DNA of 44,319 nucleotides from Anaerolinea sp. (GCA_014879875.1 JACSRF010000302.1:1-44319), one strand, 5' to 3'. Positions 1-8,524 are shown, numbered from the stretch's first letter. Translations and numbers: made by a program. The notes: a model not told the origin generated them from the sequence alone.

Positions 1-33
1 AAGAATCCGTAAATCCTGCCAATCCGTTGTCAA

Positions 34-2205
34 CTACTTAATAAACAACATCTCCTGGTACGTCGGCAGCGGCCACATATCGTCGGCGACAATGCCTTCC
101 AGGGCGTCGGCATGGGCGCGAACGGTTTGCATGACGGGCAACACCGAATGGCACATGTACTGTGCCTCTGCTTCCAGGTCGGCCGCCTCGTGGCGCAGCA
201 GCGCCCCTAACTCCGTCAGGCTGGCTTGTAACGCCTGCACCAGCCCCGACACTTTCTCCAACATGGCGCTGTCACCGGCGACGCCGGCCGCTTTCAGGTT
301 AGCGCAGTTGAGGGCCAGTTCGCTTTGGTAACGCATGGCGGCCGGGTAGATCATCGTCTGTCCCATTTTCAAGGTGAGACGCGCTTCAACCTGGATCGCT
401 TTGATGTACTGCTCTAGTTTGACTTCCCAACGGCTGGTCACTTCACGCTTGCTGAGGACGTTGTATTTGCCGAACAATTCAACCACTTCTGGGCTGTTCA
501 GGGCAGGCAGCGCGTCTACGGTGGAGCGCAGATTGGGCAGGCCGCGCTCAAATTCTGCCTCTTTGTGCCAGGCCGCGGAATAGCCGTCGCCGTTGAAGAT
601 GATACGGCCGTGTTCATCCACAATCTCTTTCAACAACGCCAACACCGCCTCATCAAAATCACCATTGGCCGCTTCCAACTTCGTCGCCACGTAATCCAGT
701 GATTCGGCGACAATGGTATTCAGCGCAATCAACGGCGAGGCAATGGATTGGTCGGCGCCCACCGCGCGGAATTCAAACTTATTGCCGGTGAAGGCAACGG
801 GGCTGGTACGGTTGCGGTCGCCGGCATGGCGCGGCAGCGGCGGCAGCGTGTCCACGCCGATATTCAACACCCCTTGCTGCTTCGATGACGTTGGTTTGCC
901 CGTCTTAATTTGCTCGAAGACGTCGGTAAGCTGGTCGCCAAGGAAGATGGAGATGATCGCCGGCGGCGCTTCGTTGGCCCCCAGGCGGTGATCGTTCCCG
1001 GCCGAAGCAATCATCGCCCGCAGCAGCGTCCCATACTTATCCACCGCGCGGATGACGGCCGCACAAAACACCAGGAAACGCTGATTTTCATGCGGCGTGT
1101 CGCCAGGTTCCAGCAAATTACCCAGCGTGGCAGTGCCAAAGGAGAAATTGACGTGCTTGCCAGAGCCGTTGACGCCGGCGAACGGTTTTTCATGCGTCAG
1201 GCAAGCCAGGCCATACTTGGCGGCGACGCGCTTTAATGTCAGCATGCTCAACTGTTGGTGGTCGGTGGCGACGTTGGCGTTTTCATAGACAGGAGCCATT
1301 TCGTACTGGCTGGGGGCCACTTCATTGTGGCGCGTTTTCACCGGCACGCCCAGTTTGTACAGTTCCCGCTCCGTTTCCAACATGCACGCCAGCACCCGCT
1401 CCGGGATAGCGCCAAAGTAATGGTCGTCTAACTCTTGCCCTTTCGGCGGCTTGGCGCCAAACAGGGTACGGCCGGCCGTCAACAAGTCTGGCCGCGCCAG
1501 GTAGAAGTTTTGGTCAATCAGGAAATACTCCTGCTCCGGGCCGGCCGTGGCCGTGACAATCGACCCATCCTCATGCCCGAACAGCTGCAACACGCGCTGC
1601 GCCTGCTCATTCAACGCCTTCATCGAGCGCAGCACCGGCGTTTTCTTGTCCAGCGCCTCGCCCGTCCAGGAGACAAAGGCCGTGGGAATACAGAGCGTTG
1701 TCCCGTTCGGGTTTTCCAAAATATAAGCCGGGCTGGTGACATCCCAGGCGGTGTAGCCGCGCGCTTCAAACGTGGGGCGAATGCCACCGGTAGGGAAACT
1801 GGAGCCATCGGGTTCGCCCTGGATGAGCTGTTCGCCGCTGAATTCGGCAACGGCGCTGCCATCCCCGTTGGGGGAGAGGAAGCTGTCGTGCTTTTCGGCC
1901 GTCAGGCCGGTAAGCGGGTAAAAGACGTGGGCGTAATGGGTCGCACCCTTTTCAATGGCCCAATCTTTCATGGCGGCGGCGACGGCGTCGGCCGTGGAAA
2001 TATCCAGTTTTTTCCCCTTCTGAATGGTTTCCATCAGCGACTTGTACACCGCTTTGGGCAGGCGCTGCTTCATCACCTTGCTGTTGAACACATTCACCGC
2101 AAACAGATCGCCGGCCGAGGTCTCGGCGAAGTTTAACGGCGCAGAGATGGGCTGATAATTGACAACGGCCGATATTGCTTTTAATCGTGATTCATTTCCA
2201 CTCAT
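34..2205 (-). CDS. glnN: Type III glutamine synthetase (GSIII)
   Basis: Makes glutamine from glutamate, ammonia and ATP in the cytoplasm. The 723-residue length fits GSIII (about 700) and not GSI (about 450). Core motifs are intact: GPEQEYF near residue 222, [12 protein letters not shown] near 295, [12 protein letters not shown] near 345 and GANEAPP near 410, followed by a long C-terminal helical region. The ATG at 2205 follows AGGAG at a rather long spacing of about 10 nt. It lies 205 bp downstream of the ammonium channel gene on the same strand, so uptake and assimilation may be co-transcribed; a strong hairpin at 2271-2303 sits between them. The stop is 33 bp from the window edge and the gene is complete. 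GSIII enzymes form dodecamers (family knowledge). Confidence 0.97.
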   Translation of the reverse strand: MSGNESRLKAISAVVNYQPISAPLNFAETSAGDLFAVNVFNSKVMKQRLPKAVYKSLMETIQKGKKLDISTADAVAAAMKDWAIEKGATHYAHVFYPLTGLTAEKHDSFLSPNGDGSAVAEFSGEQLIQGEPDGSSFPTGGIRPTFEARGYTAWDVTSPAYILENPNGTTLCIPTAFVSWTGEALDKKTPVLRSMKALNEQAQRVLQLFGHEDGSIVTATAGPEQEYFLIDQNFYLARPDLLTAGRTLFGAKPPKGQELDDHYFGAIPERVLACMLETERELYKLGVPVKTRHNEVAPSQYEMAPVYENANVATDHQQLSMLTLKRVAAKYGLACLTHEKPFAGVNGSGKHVNFSFGTATLGNLLEPGDTPHENQRFLVFCAAVIRAVDKYGTLLRAMIASAGNDHRLGANEAPPAIISIFLGDQLTDVFEQIKTGKPTSSKQQGVLNIGVDTLPPLPRHAGDRNRTSPVAFTGNKFEFRAVGADQSIASPLIALNTIVAESLDYVATKLEAANGDFDEAVLALLKEIVDEHGRIIFNGDGYSAAWHKEAEFERGLPNLRSTVDALPALNSPEVVELFGKYNVLSKREVTSRWEVKLEQYIKAIQVEARLTLKMGQTMIYPAAMRYQSELALNCANLKAAGVAGDSAMLEKVSGLVQALQASLTELGALLRHEAADLEAEAQYMCHSVLPVMQTVRAHADALEGIVADDMWPLPTYQEMLFIK

Positions 2206-2270
2206 TTTTTCTACACTCCTGTTGTGATATAGTTTAAGCGGCTTGGGTAGGGTGCAATCTCCTCAAGTCA

Positions 2271-2303
2271 GGCCCGGCTTGTTCCTCACAAACAAGCCGG
2301 GCC
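2271..2303 (-). terminator. Strong hairpin between amt and glnN
   Basis: A perfect 13-bp stem (GGCCCGGCTTGTT and its complement) with a 7-nt loop, 65 bp upstream of the glnN start. No T-run follows on either strand, so it is not a canonical intrinsic terminator. It could be a processing or stabilising hairpin that sets the relative amounts of amt and glnN mRNA. Confidence 0.5.
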
Positions 2304-2321
2304 ATCCGTTTTCAAACGCTA

Positions 2322-2420
2322 ATGCCCGTAACCCGAAGTTCTGTTATCCGTGCGCGCCACCAGAGGCAGCGTCTTTCGGATTACCGATTACGGATTACCG
2401 ATTACGGATACTAATCGGTT
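2322..2420. repeat. Intergenic repeat with heptamer array, copy A
   Basis: Contains the ordered blocks GTAACCCGAAG (2328), GTTATCCG (2343) and CCAGAGGCA (2360), then alternating CGGATTA/CCGATTA heptamers from 2377. The same blocks in the same order recur at 8530-8651. The array runs into the last codons and stop of amt. Confidence 0.75.
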
Positions 2421-3781
2421 GGGGACGGCAGCATCTCGTCGCGCAGGTGTGGCGCACCTGTTTCCAACCCATAGCTGATGAATTCAGGGTAAGAGCCGAT
2501 GCCGTGATAAGCCAGGTCAATGCCCGCCGCTTCCACCGCAGCCGGGACGCGCAGCCCAATCACTTTGTCAATGGCGTAAAACATGCCAAAGGCCAAAGGC
2601 AGCGTCCAGGCGGTACAAACCAACAGCCCCAACAGTTGCAGGCCGAGTTGGGCAAACCCACCCCCATGCAGCAGCCCAACGCCATCGGTAGCCCAAATGC
2701 CCACGGCCAGCACGCCAAAGATGCCGTTCAATCCATGCACCGGGAAAGCGCCCACCGGATCGTCAATCTTCAATTTTTCCATGAGGTCTACGCCAAAGTA
2801 GCTGATCGCCCCGGCAATGGCCCCAATCACCAGCGCCCCCGCCGGAGTAACAAAGGCGCACGCGGCGGTAATGGCGACCAACCCGCCCAGCGCCCCATTG
2901 AACGCCATGCTGACGTCCCATTTGCGCGTGAGGGCGTAGGCCAAAAACATGGCGACCATGGCCCCGGTGGTGGCGGCGAAGTCAGTGGTGACGACAATGT
3001 GTGAGATCGCAACAGGGTCGGCATTGAGCTGGCTGCCAGGGTTAAACCCAAACCAACCCAACCATAAAATGAAAGTTCCCAACGCTGCCAGGGAGATGTT
3101 ATGGCCGCGAATGGTGTGCCCAAATTTCTTATCCTTCCGTTTGCCCAACAGAATGGTCCCCGCCAGGCCAACGTAAGCGCCAACCAGATGCACAACGGAA
3201 GATCCGGCGAAATCTTTGTAACCGAGTTCAGCCAGCCAACCACCGCCCCACACCCAATGTCCGAAGATGGGGTAGATGAGCAGCCCGGTGAAGAAGCTGT
3301 AAGCCAGGTCGGCCCTAAAGTCGGTGCGTTCGGCCATCAACCCGGAGGCGATGGTGGAAGCGGCCGCACAAAACGCGAACTGAAAGAAGAAGAAAGCGAG
3401 GGTGGGAATAGTCAGACCGGGGTAAACGTCGGGAAGGCCGCGCAGGAAAAACCATTCGGTACCAAAAAAGCCGTTACTGGAACCAAACATGAGGCCGAAG
3501 CCGAGAAAGATGAAGCCCATGGTGGTCATGGTGGTGTCCATCAGGTTTTCGGCCATGATGTTAACGACATTTTTGGAGCGCACGAAGCCTGCTTCCAAAA
3601 AGCCAAACCCGGCCTGCATGAAGAAGACCAGGAAGGCGGCAATGAGCACCCAAACGGTGTCTATGGCGCTAACGGCCGTTTCGCTTTCCTGGGCAAATGC
3701 CGTTTTGGCGAAGCCCAATACCAGAATCATGGCGAGCAGTGCATTTACCAAACGTCGAATTATCCGCATATTCCGTTTCAT
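2411..3781 (-). CDS. amt: Ammonium transporter, Amt/MEP/Rh family
   Basis: Inner-membrane ammonium channel of 456 residues. The N-terminus is a signal-like hydrophobic segment ending near AFAQE, then about eleven membrane helices. Channel-lining histidines appear in the contexts SSVVHLVGA and VHGLNGIFG, and the GHWVWGGGWL and GWFGFNPGS family motifs are present. Two ATGs are adjacent at 3784 and 3781. GGAGG lies 3 nt before the first and 6 nt before the second, so I chose 3781. A reading frame extends further upstream but runs through an intrinsic terminator, which rules out a longer protein. Upstream are a good promoter at 3997-4025 and a leader of about 200 nt ending in that terminator. The stop codon is inside a heptamer repeat array shared with the intergenic region towards glnN. 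No PII (glnK) gene is visible nearby. Confidence 0.96.
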   Translation of the reverse strand: MKRNMRIIRRLVNALLAMILVLGFAKTAFAQESETAVSAIDTVWVLIAAFLVFFMQAGFGFLEAGFVRSKNVVNIMAENLMDTTMTTMGFIFLGFGLMFGSSNGFFGTEWFFLRGLPDVYPGLTIPTLAFFFFQFAFCAAASTIASGLMAERTDFRADLAYSFFTGLLIYPIFGHWVWGGGWLAELGYKDFAGSSVVHLVGAYVGLAGTILLGKRKDKKFGHTIRGHNISLAALGTFILWLGWFGFNPGSQLNADPVAISHIVVTTDFAATTGAMVAMFLAYALTRKWDVSMAFNGALGGLVAITAACAFVTPAGALVIGAIAGAISYFGVDLMEKLKIDDPVGAFPVHGLNGIFGVLAVGIWATDGVGLLHGGGFAQLGLQLLGLLVCTAWTLPLAFGMFYAIDKVIGLRVPAAVEAAGIDLAYHGIGSYPEFISYGLETGAPHLRDEMLPSPTD

Positions 3782-3807
3782 CATTTTCCTCCGTTGATCT
3801 GATAAAC

Positions 3808-3854
3808 AAAAAAACGCCTCCGCACAACCAATTTGTGATTGGTGTGGGAGGCGT
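3808..3854 (-). terminator. Intrinsic terminator inside the amt leader
   Basis: On the minus strand ACGCCTCC pairs with GGAGGCGT, with further pairing of the CACACCAAT and ATTGGTTGTG stretches, and the stem is followed by seven T residues. It lies 27 bp before the amt start and downstream of the only good minus-strand promoter. No minus-strand gene lies upstream for it to terminate, so conditional termination (attenuation) of amt is the likely role. Confidence 0.8.
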
Positions 3855-3949
3855 CTTGGCCTCAAAAGTATTTTGTTTTGCAGAAACCTGATAGCGCGTA
3901 TCTTGAGTCTCTAATGTGTAAACGACGTTTTCGTCTTTGCATGTGTAAA

Positions 3950-3966
3950 GCAATTTGTCAAATTGC
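3950..3966. promoter_or_regulatory. Palindrome in the amt leader
   Basis: GCAATTTG-T-CAAATTGC is a perfect 8-bp inverted repeat around one base, about 35 nt into the predicted amt transcript. A direct repeat ATGTGTAAA (3914-3922 and 3941-3949) flanks a small GACG-TTTT-CGTC hairpin beside it. It could be an operator for a dimeric regulator or part of the leader RNA fold. Confidence 0.45.
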
Positions 3967-3996
3967 CCTACATGATGACTTTTTTGAACCAACACT

Positions 3997-4025
3997 ATAG
4001 TAAGAGAGTTTGCGCTATTTGGCAA
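3997..4025 (-). promoter_or_regulatory. Predicted sigma-70-type promoter of amt
   Basis: On the minus strand TTGCCA (4025-4020) and TACTAT (4002-3997) are separated by exactly 17 bp. Transcription would start near 3990 and give a leader of about 200 nt before amt. The prediction is by consensus match only. Confidence 0.55.
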
Positions 4026-4163
4026 AGTGCAAATTGTGGGAAAGTGTGACCAACCAATTGTGCAGTGTGCCTAAGAAACGGCGTTCTCCAGGAAGAACAG
4101 CGTTCTCCAGAAGGAGCGGCGTTCCTAAATGGCGGGAAAGTCAATGACTTTCAGGGAGGTGTC

Positions 4164-4856
4164 ATGTACAATTTGCTTACTTATCTGAAAGAATTCGAGA
4201 GCAATGCAGCTATGCACAATTTAATGGATGACCCAATGATGCAGATGGCCCGCTGGGCGATTGTTGGCCGTCTGACAGCCAGCCTTTTTCATGAGATCAA
4301 TAATCCATTGCAGGCGGTGCGTGGAGCAGCCAGTTTGGGGTTAGAAGAGCTAGATGATCCGGACGCGCTGCGCTTATATTTGGAGTTGACACTGCGCGAA
4401 ACAGAGCGGGTGGTTAATTTGATTGAGCGGGCGCGCCAGGTTTATCGCCCGGAGCGGCAGCAGCGGGAGCCGGTGGATGTGGTGCATGTGCTGCATGAGG
4501 CGCTGCTGCTCACCCGCAAGGAGATGGAGCGGAAGGGTGTACAGGTGGAACTGCTGCTGGCTGAGAATTTGCCACCGATAACGGCCGTCGCCAGCGAAAT
4601 ATTATTAGCCATCCTGTGCCCTCTCTTGCAATTTAGCGATGCGTTGGCAGCCGTTCCGGACAGCATACTGCAACTTTACGCGCAATGGGTGGGTGACGTC
4701 ATCGTTATTGAATTGAAAAGCACAGACACGCAGCTCCCGGAAGCAGGTTTTTTCCTCATTTTGTGTCCTCGAATTGTGGCTGCTTATGGTGGCACAGTGT
4801 CCCAAATGCAGCGAGAGGCCGAAGCGGTAATTGAGATTCGATTGCCAGCTGCCTGA
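4164..4856 (+). CDS. Histidine-kinase-like protein with degenerate ATPase domain
   Basis: A 230-residue protein with a HisKA-type phosphoacceptor segment, ASLFHEINNPLQAV with His43, and a helical hairpin to about residue 110. The C-terminal half aligns loosely with HATPase_c: GFFLILCPRIVAAYGG resembles the usual G2 region (GLGLSICRRIVEAHGG). However, the Asn of the N box and the DxGxG ATP-binding motif are missing. Start chosen at 4164 because AGGGAGG lies 4 nt upstream; the frame is open to 4065. No membrane segment or sensor domain is seen. An OmpR-type regulator follows after 55 bp, so they probably form a pair. It may be a phosphotransfer or scaffold protein rather than an active kinase. 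Confidence 0.8.
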   Translation: MYNLLTYLKEFESNAAMHNLMDDPMMQMARWAIVGRLTASLFHEINNPLQAVRGAASLGLEELDDPDALRLYLELTLRETERVVNLIERARQVYRPERQQREPVDVVHVLHEALLLTRKEMERKGVQVELLLAENLPPITAVASEILLAILCPLLQFSDALAAVPDSILQLYAQWVGDVIVIELKSTDTQLPEAGFFLILCPRIVAAYGGTVSQMQREAEAVIEIRLPAA

Positions 4857-4911
4857 CCGCAGGCTAATAAACGGATGTCCTCAGAAATTCATGGGTTAAG
4901 GGGCGGCGAAC

Positions 4912-5697
4912 ATGGATGCACAGCACGTTTTGATTGTAGATGATGATGCCAGCGTGCGCCTGACATTGGAACGGGCGCTGCGGCGTGAAGGATATGTCTT
5001 GGCAACGGCCGCTACCGGGCGCGCCGCTTTGCACATGTTGACAGAGGCGTCTTACGATTTGCTGCTGCTTGATTTGCATTTGGGTGACGTGACCGGGCTG
5101 CAAATCTTACACGCGGCGCGACAGCAAGATGAAGACATGGCGGTGATTATTTTGACAGGGCACGGCTCTTTGGAAACGGCCGTTGAAGCCCTACGCCTCG
5201 GCGCTTTTGATTATTTGTTTAAGCCAACCTTGCCCGATGTGCTGCGCCAACGGGTGCAGGCTGGCCTGCGCAAACGGCAGCGGGCCGTGCAGCGCCGCCA
5301 AATTTTGGCGCAAATTGACGCGCTGCGGCAGGCTTTGAGCCAGTTAGACGAAGAGGAAAATGCCCCGCTGCCGGTGATGGCAAACGGCCGTTTTCTGCGC
5401 AGCGGTCCTCTTGTCATTGACCGACGCCACCGCGTCGTCACGCTGCATGGCAACTTACTTGACCTGACCACCACCGAATTTGACCTGCTCGTTTGCCTGG
5501 TAGAAGAGGCGCCCAATCCCTTGTCGGCTCAAGAGCTGCTGCGCCGTGCCTTAAAGTTAGAAGCAGCCGCTACAGAAGCGCGCGAAACGGTTAAATGGCA
5601 CATCCACCATTTGCGCCGCAAAGTTGAACCGGACCCCGCCCACCCCCGATTTATCAAGACAGTTCGTTATAAAGGGTACTTTTGGAGCAGCCAGTAA
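4912..5697 (+). CDS. OmpR-type response regulator (REC + winged helix)
   Basis: 261 residues. The receiver domain covers about residues 5-118, with acidic pocket D10/D11, phosphoacceptor D54 in LLLLDLHLGD, and a lysine in the FKPT context. A coiled-coil-like Arg/Gln-rich linker (about 120-150) leads to a Trans_Reg_C winged helix that ends with the hallmark FIKTVRYKGYFW. It should bind DNA as a phosphorylation-dependent dimer. The start has AAGGGG about 9 nt upstream. It follows the kinase-like gene directly and precedes the roadblock/GTPase genes, so they are plausible targets; this is inference from position. Confidence 0.93.
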   Translation: MDAQHVLIVDDDASVRLTLERALRREGYVLATAATGRAALHMLTEASYDLLLLDLHLGDVTGLQILHAARQQDEDMAVIILTGHGSLETAVEALRLGAFDYLFKPTLPDVLRQRVQAGLRKRQRAVQRRQILAQIDALRQALSQLDEEENAPLPVMANGRFLRSGPLVIDRRHRVVTLHGNLLDLTTTEFDLLVCLVEEAPNPLSAQELLRRALKLEAAATEARETVKWHIHHLRRKVEPDPAHPRFIKTVRYKGYFWSSQ

Positions 5698-5818
5698 GGT
5701 AATAATAGGTAGCATGTACTACTAAAAACGGCCGTTTTCCAACCTTTCCCAACCTTCCCCAACCGCACACAACCCCATACGCTGGTATCCTGCTTCTTAT
5801 CGGACACAACACGATTAG

Positions 5819-5842
5819 AGACTTGATTGATTTTTCAAGTCT
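5819..5842. promoter_or_regulatory. Inverted repeat upstream of the REC-roadblock gene
   Basis: AGACTTGA and TCAAGTCT form an 8-bp stem around an 8-nt centre, ending 20 bp before the start at 5862. No T-run follows. It could be an operator. The rest of the 164-bp gap carries one copy of the ACGGCCGT palindrome (5728-5735) and nothing else recognisable. Confidence 0.4.
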
Positions 5843-5861
5843 GGATGGTTGGTAAAGAGGC

Positions 5862-6950
5862 ATGAACAAACAGCGCATTTTAATTGTGGATGATGAAGAA
5901 TCCGTCTTATTCGTCCTCAAAAATAGTCTACGTAAGCTGGGAGACCAGTTCCAGATTGTTACCGCGACCGACGGCCTGCGCGCGCTGGAACAGCTGCGGC
6001 AAAACCCTTTTGACCTGGTAGTCACAGATTATCGGATGAATGGCATGGATGGCTTGCAGCTTATGGCCGCTGTTCATGATATTCAACCCAATGCTCGTGT
6101 CATTTTAATGACGGCCTATGGCAATGATTCCTTAAAGTCGGAAGCCGAAAAGCTGCAAGCGTACCGTTACCTCACCAAGCCGTTAGACATTGTGACCTTT
6201 CGCCAAATTGTGCAGGAAGCGCTGCGCGGCGACGTAGCCGTGAGCCGGCCGGGCATCTTGATTTTGTCAGACCAACCATACCGGCAGGCGCTCAAGTTGT
6301 TGACCGATCTGCGCACCGAAGTAGGCGCCAGATGCATCATTTTGACAGACGCCAATGGGCAAGCCATTGCGCAGGCCGGCGACCTCGTTAATTTGCCGGT
6401 GGCGGAAATTGCCTCACTACTCAGCGGCAGCATGGCAACGCTGCAAGCGGCCGGGCAAGCGTTGGATCAAGACGCCAACGCCATCAACCTCTCTTACCGT
6501 GAAGGTCAACGGGATAATTTGTACGTCATCAACATCGGGCAGCAGCTTTTGTTGATTTTGGTAATCGAAAACAGCGCCTACAGCAGCCGGTTGGGGTCTG
6601 TGTGGTACTATGCGCGGCAAACGGCCGTTTCCCTACGCAAGACCATTGGCGAGGCTGAATACGCCACCGCCCCGCAATTGTTTGATGAACATACCGATCA
6701 GGCATTTGCAACCGAATTGGACAAGCTGTTTGGCGATGACAATGATGATGACGATGTGTTTGGAGGGGCTTTCACGCCGCCATCCACACCCGTCGCAGCA
6801 GCGCCCGTCGCAGCAGCGCCCATTGCGGCAGCGCGGGCTGCCATGCCCATTGCCAGCAGCCCGCCCAGGCCATCCTCTGGCAAACTCGTCAACTTTGCCG
6901 ATGCTGTCGCTTTAGGTCTGATCCCTGGGAATGTAATTGAGCAGGAGTAA
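5862..6950 (+). CDS. Receiver domain fused to roadblock/LC7 domain
   Basis: 362 residues. The N-terminal REC domain (about 4-120) has D10/D11, phosphoacceptor D56 (VVTDYRM), MTAYG and a lysine in YLTKP. A roadblock/LC7 domain follows at about 135-255, beginning ILTDANGQAIAQAGDL and ending in a SRLGSVWYYARQ helix. The tail is an acidic patch (LFGDDNDDDD) and an Ala/Pro-rich low-complexity segment with repeated PVAAA units. Roadblock proteins such as MglB act on Ras-like GTPases, so this fusion would let phosphorylation control a roadblock dimer; that is inference. The start has a weak GTAAAGAGG-type site upstream. Another roadblock gene begins 4 bp after the stop and an MglA-like GTPase follows. 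Confidence 0.88.
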   Translation: MNKQRILIVDDEESVLFVLKNSLRKLGDQFQIVTATDGLRALEQLRQNPFDLVVTDYRMNGMDGLQLMAAVHDIQPNARVILMTAYGNDSLKSEAEKLQAYRYLTKPLDIVTFRQIVQEALRGDVAVSRPGILILSDQPYRQALKLLTDLRTEVGARCIILTDANGQAIAQAGDLVNLPVAEIASLLSGSMATLQAAGQALDQDANAINLSYREGQRDNLYVINIGQQLLLILVIENSAYSSRLGSVWYYARQTAVSLRKTIGEAEYATAPQLFDEHTDQAFATELDKLFGDDNDDDDVFGGAFTPPSTPVAAAPVAAAPIAAARAAMPIASSPPRPSSGKLVNFADAVALGLIPGNVIEQE

Positions 6951-6954
6951 TGGT

Positions 6955-7470
6955 ATGTCACAGGAAGAACGTTATCGTTTGCGCAGTGGGTTAACCATTG
7001 TCACCGAGCAAAGCCAGCAGTTGGAGCAGCTTCTGGCGCAATTGCAGCAAAAAGTCCCGGCCAACTTTGTTATTTTAGTTGACGTTACCGGGCAAGTTGT
7101 CACCGTGAAAGGGGACGTCGGCAAAACGAATCTGGTTATGTTGGGGTCGCTGGTCGCCGGAGATTTGGCCGCAAGCCAGGAAATCGCGCGGTTGACCGGT
7201 GAATATCAGGATTTCCAGATTGTGCTGCGCGAAGGGCAAGAAAGCCACATCTTCATTGCCGAAGCAGGGCAGCACATGGCAATGCTCATCCAGGTCAGCA
7301 ATGAGGTTCCTTTGGGCTGGGCGCGGATGCTCATTCGCCACATCGGGCAGGAAATAGCGCAGGTGTTGGCCGTACAACCACTACAAGAACCGTCGTGGGA
7401 TGTGGCCGAAGCTGACGATGATCTGTCTGACCTGTTTGCCGACGCTTTAGATGACGTGTGGCTGGAGTAA
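6955..7470 (+). CDS. Roadblock/LC7 domain protein (MglB-like)
   Basis: 171 residues. The roadblock fold spans about 25-145, with the typical opening VPANFVILVDVTGQVVTVKGD and GSLVAGDLAAS. The C-terminus is very acidic (DDDLSDLFADALDD) and echoes the acidic LFGDD stretch in the preceding protein, perhaps a shared docking peptide. Start chosen at 6955 because AGGAG lies 7 nt upstream, inside the end of the previous gene. The stop is 4 bp from the GTPase start, so coupled translation is likely. The expected role is nucleotide-cycle control or scaffolding of the neighbouring GTPase (family knowledge plus inference). Confidence 0.88.
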   Translation: MSQEERYRLRSGLTIVTEQSQQLEQLLAQLQQKVPANFVILVDVTGQVVTVKGDVGKTNLVMLGSLVAGDLAASQEIARLTGEYQDFQIVLREGQESHIFIAEAGQHMAMLIQVSNEVPLGWARMLIRHIGQEIAQVLAVQPLQEPSWDVAEADDDLSDLFADALDDVWLE

Positions 7471-7474
7471 GACC

Positions 7475-8065
7475 ATGCACATTAACTGGCAGTTACGGCA
7501 ACTGAATCTAAAAATTGTGTATTACGGGCCGGCGTTGAGTGGGAAGACGACGAATATCGAAAAGATTCACGCCTCGGTTGATCCGCGCCGCCGCAGTGAC
7601 CTGGTGTCGCTGAAAACGAAAGAGGATCGCACGCTCTATTTTGACTTTTTGCAGTTGGAATTGGGCAAAATTTGTGGCCTGACGCCGCACATTCAGTTGT
7701 ACACGGTGCCAGGACAGGCCTATTATGAGGCCAGCCGACGCGTGGTGCTGCGCGGAGCCGATGGAGTGGTGTTTGTGGCGGACTCGGCGTACAGCCGTCT
7801 GCGCGCCAATGTGCAGTCGTGGCAGGCGATGCAAACCCACCTGGCTTCGTTTGGCATTCAGTGGGAGGGTTTCCCGATGGTGGTGCAGTTCAATAAACGG
7901 GATGTGCCAACGGCCGTACCCACAGCCGCGTTAAGCAAATTGTTGCGCGTGAATGGGCATCCATGTTTTGAAGCCGTAGCGATGAATGGGGATGGTGTGC
8001 TGCCGACGTTGAAGGCGATTACGCGCAGTGTGGTCGGCAGTGTGCAGCAAGAATTAGCGCGATAG
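7475..8065 (+). CDS. MglA-family small Ras-like GTPase
   Basis: 196 residues. P-loop GPALSGKTTN (18-27), the MglA-type switch motif TVPGQ near residue 82 in place of the Ras DxxG, and base-recognition motif FNKRD near 138. TVPGQ and the lack of a lipidation cysteine place it with bacterial MglA rather than eukaryotic Arf/Ras. In Myxococcus, MglA sets polarity and drives gliding, but non-gliding bacteria also carry relatives. Start chosen at 7475 with GGAG 7 nt upstream, inside the end of the previous gene. It is flanked by four roadblock proteins, two on each side, which probably act as its regulators. Confidence 0.93.
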   Translation: MHINWQLRQLNLKIVYYGPALSGKTTNIEKIHASVDPRRRSDLVSLKTKEDRTLYFDFLQLELGKICGLTPHIQLYTVPGQAYYEASRRVVLRGADGVVFVADSAYSRLRANVQSWQAMQTHLASFGIQWEGFPMVVQFNKRDVPTAVPTAALSKLLRVNGHPCFEAVAMNGDGVLPTLKAITRSVVGSVQQELAR

Positions 8066-8066
8066 G

Positions 8067-8116
8067 ATCGGTTATCGGTGAGCAGTTATCGGTGATCAGC
8101 TATCAGTGATCGGTTA
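8067..8116. repeat. Short tandem repeat after the GTPase stop
   Basis: Three to four degenerate units related to GTTATCGGTGATCA begin one base after the stop codon of the GTPase gene and end at the ribosome binding site of the next gene. They are related to the other heptamer arrays in this window. Confidence 0.65.
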
Positions 8117-8128
8117 AGAGGAAAGATT

Positions 8129-8524
8129 GTGACAGAACTAAAGAAATCCAAATCTGGTTCAGCCAAAATAGCCGAAATTCTGGCAGAGATGAACGCTAGC
8201 GGCCATTTTCCCATTGCCATTCTCACCGACAAGCATGGGTTCCCCATCGCCTCGGCGGCCACAGAGGGGCAAGACCCAGACACGCAGTCGGCAGTGGTGG
8301 CATTGGTGCAGAAAACGGCCGTGCAAGTACAAACCCAACTCGGTATGGCGCAAACGGACGAAATCTCCCTGTACGACGCCAATGGCAAACGTCTGGTGTG
8401 CCGCCCCTTTAGCGCCAATGGGTATGAGATGATCCTGGCCGTTTTGGTTCCTGAAAAACAGCAAAGCTACCGTCGTCTCACCAACGTTGCCATTGGCGCT
8501 ATTCGTAATTCATGGCGCTTCTAG
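8129..8524 (+). CDS. Roadblock/LC7 domain protein
   Basis: 131 residues, a single roadblock domain: PIAILTDKHGFPIASAATEGQD at the start of the sheet and MILAVLVPEKQQSYRRLTNVAIGAIRN at the end. The start codon is GTG with AGAGGAAA upstream. It differs from its paralogues by having almost no extension, so it may act as a simple partner in mixed roadblock dimers. It belongs to the same plus-strand run as the GTPase, separated by a 63-bp repeat-bearing gap. Confidence 0.82.
   Translation: MTELKKSKSGSAKIAEILAEMNASGHFPIAILTDKHGFPIASAATEGQDPDTQSAVVALVQKTAVQVQTQLGMAQTDEISLYDANGKRLVCRPFSANGYEMILAVLVPEKQQSYRRLTNVAIGAIRNSWRF

Larger units (their letters stand above)
3782..4163. other. Divergent control region, amt versus kinase-like gene
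   Basis: This 382-bp gap holds the amt promoter, palindrome and leader terminator described separately. At 4080-4127 it also has three related copies of a GCGTTC(T/C)C-type unit about 20 bp apart, two of which form small stem-loops, just upstream of the ribosome binding site of the plus-strand gene at 4164. I see no further gene in it. Confidence 0.6.

Noticed and set aside
1435-2136. Open plus-strand frame of 233 codons opposite the GSIII gene
   Set aside because: It lies entirely antisense to a gene with clear GSIII motifs, has no recognisable domain, and reflects the GC-rich reverse frame.
3101-3802. Open plus-strand frame of 233 codons opposite amt
   Set aside because: Antisense to a clear ammonium channel gene; composition is Gly/Glu/Lys-rich shadow with no domain.
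3862-3942. 26-codon Arg-rich frame in the amt leader as a leader peptide
   Set aside because: It ends just before the terminator, which is suggestive, but no ribosome binding site precedes its ATG and it lacks a run of a regulatory amino acid.
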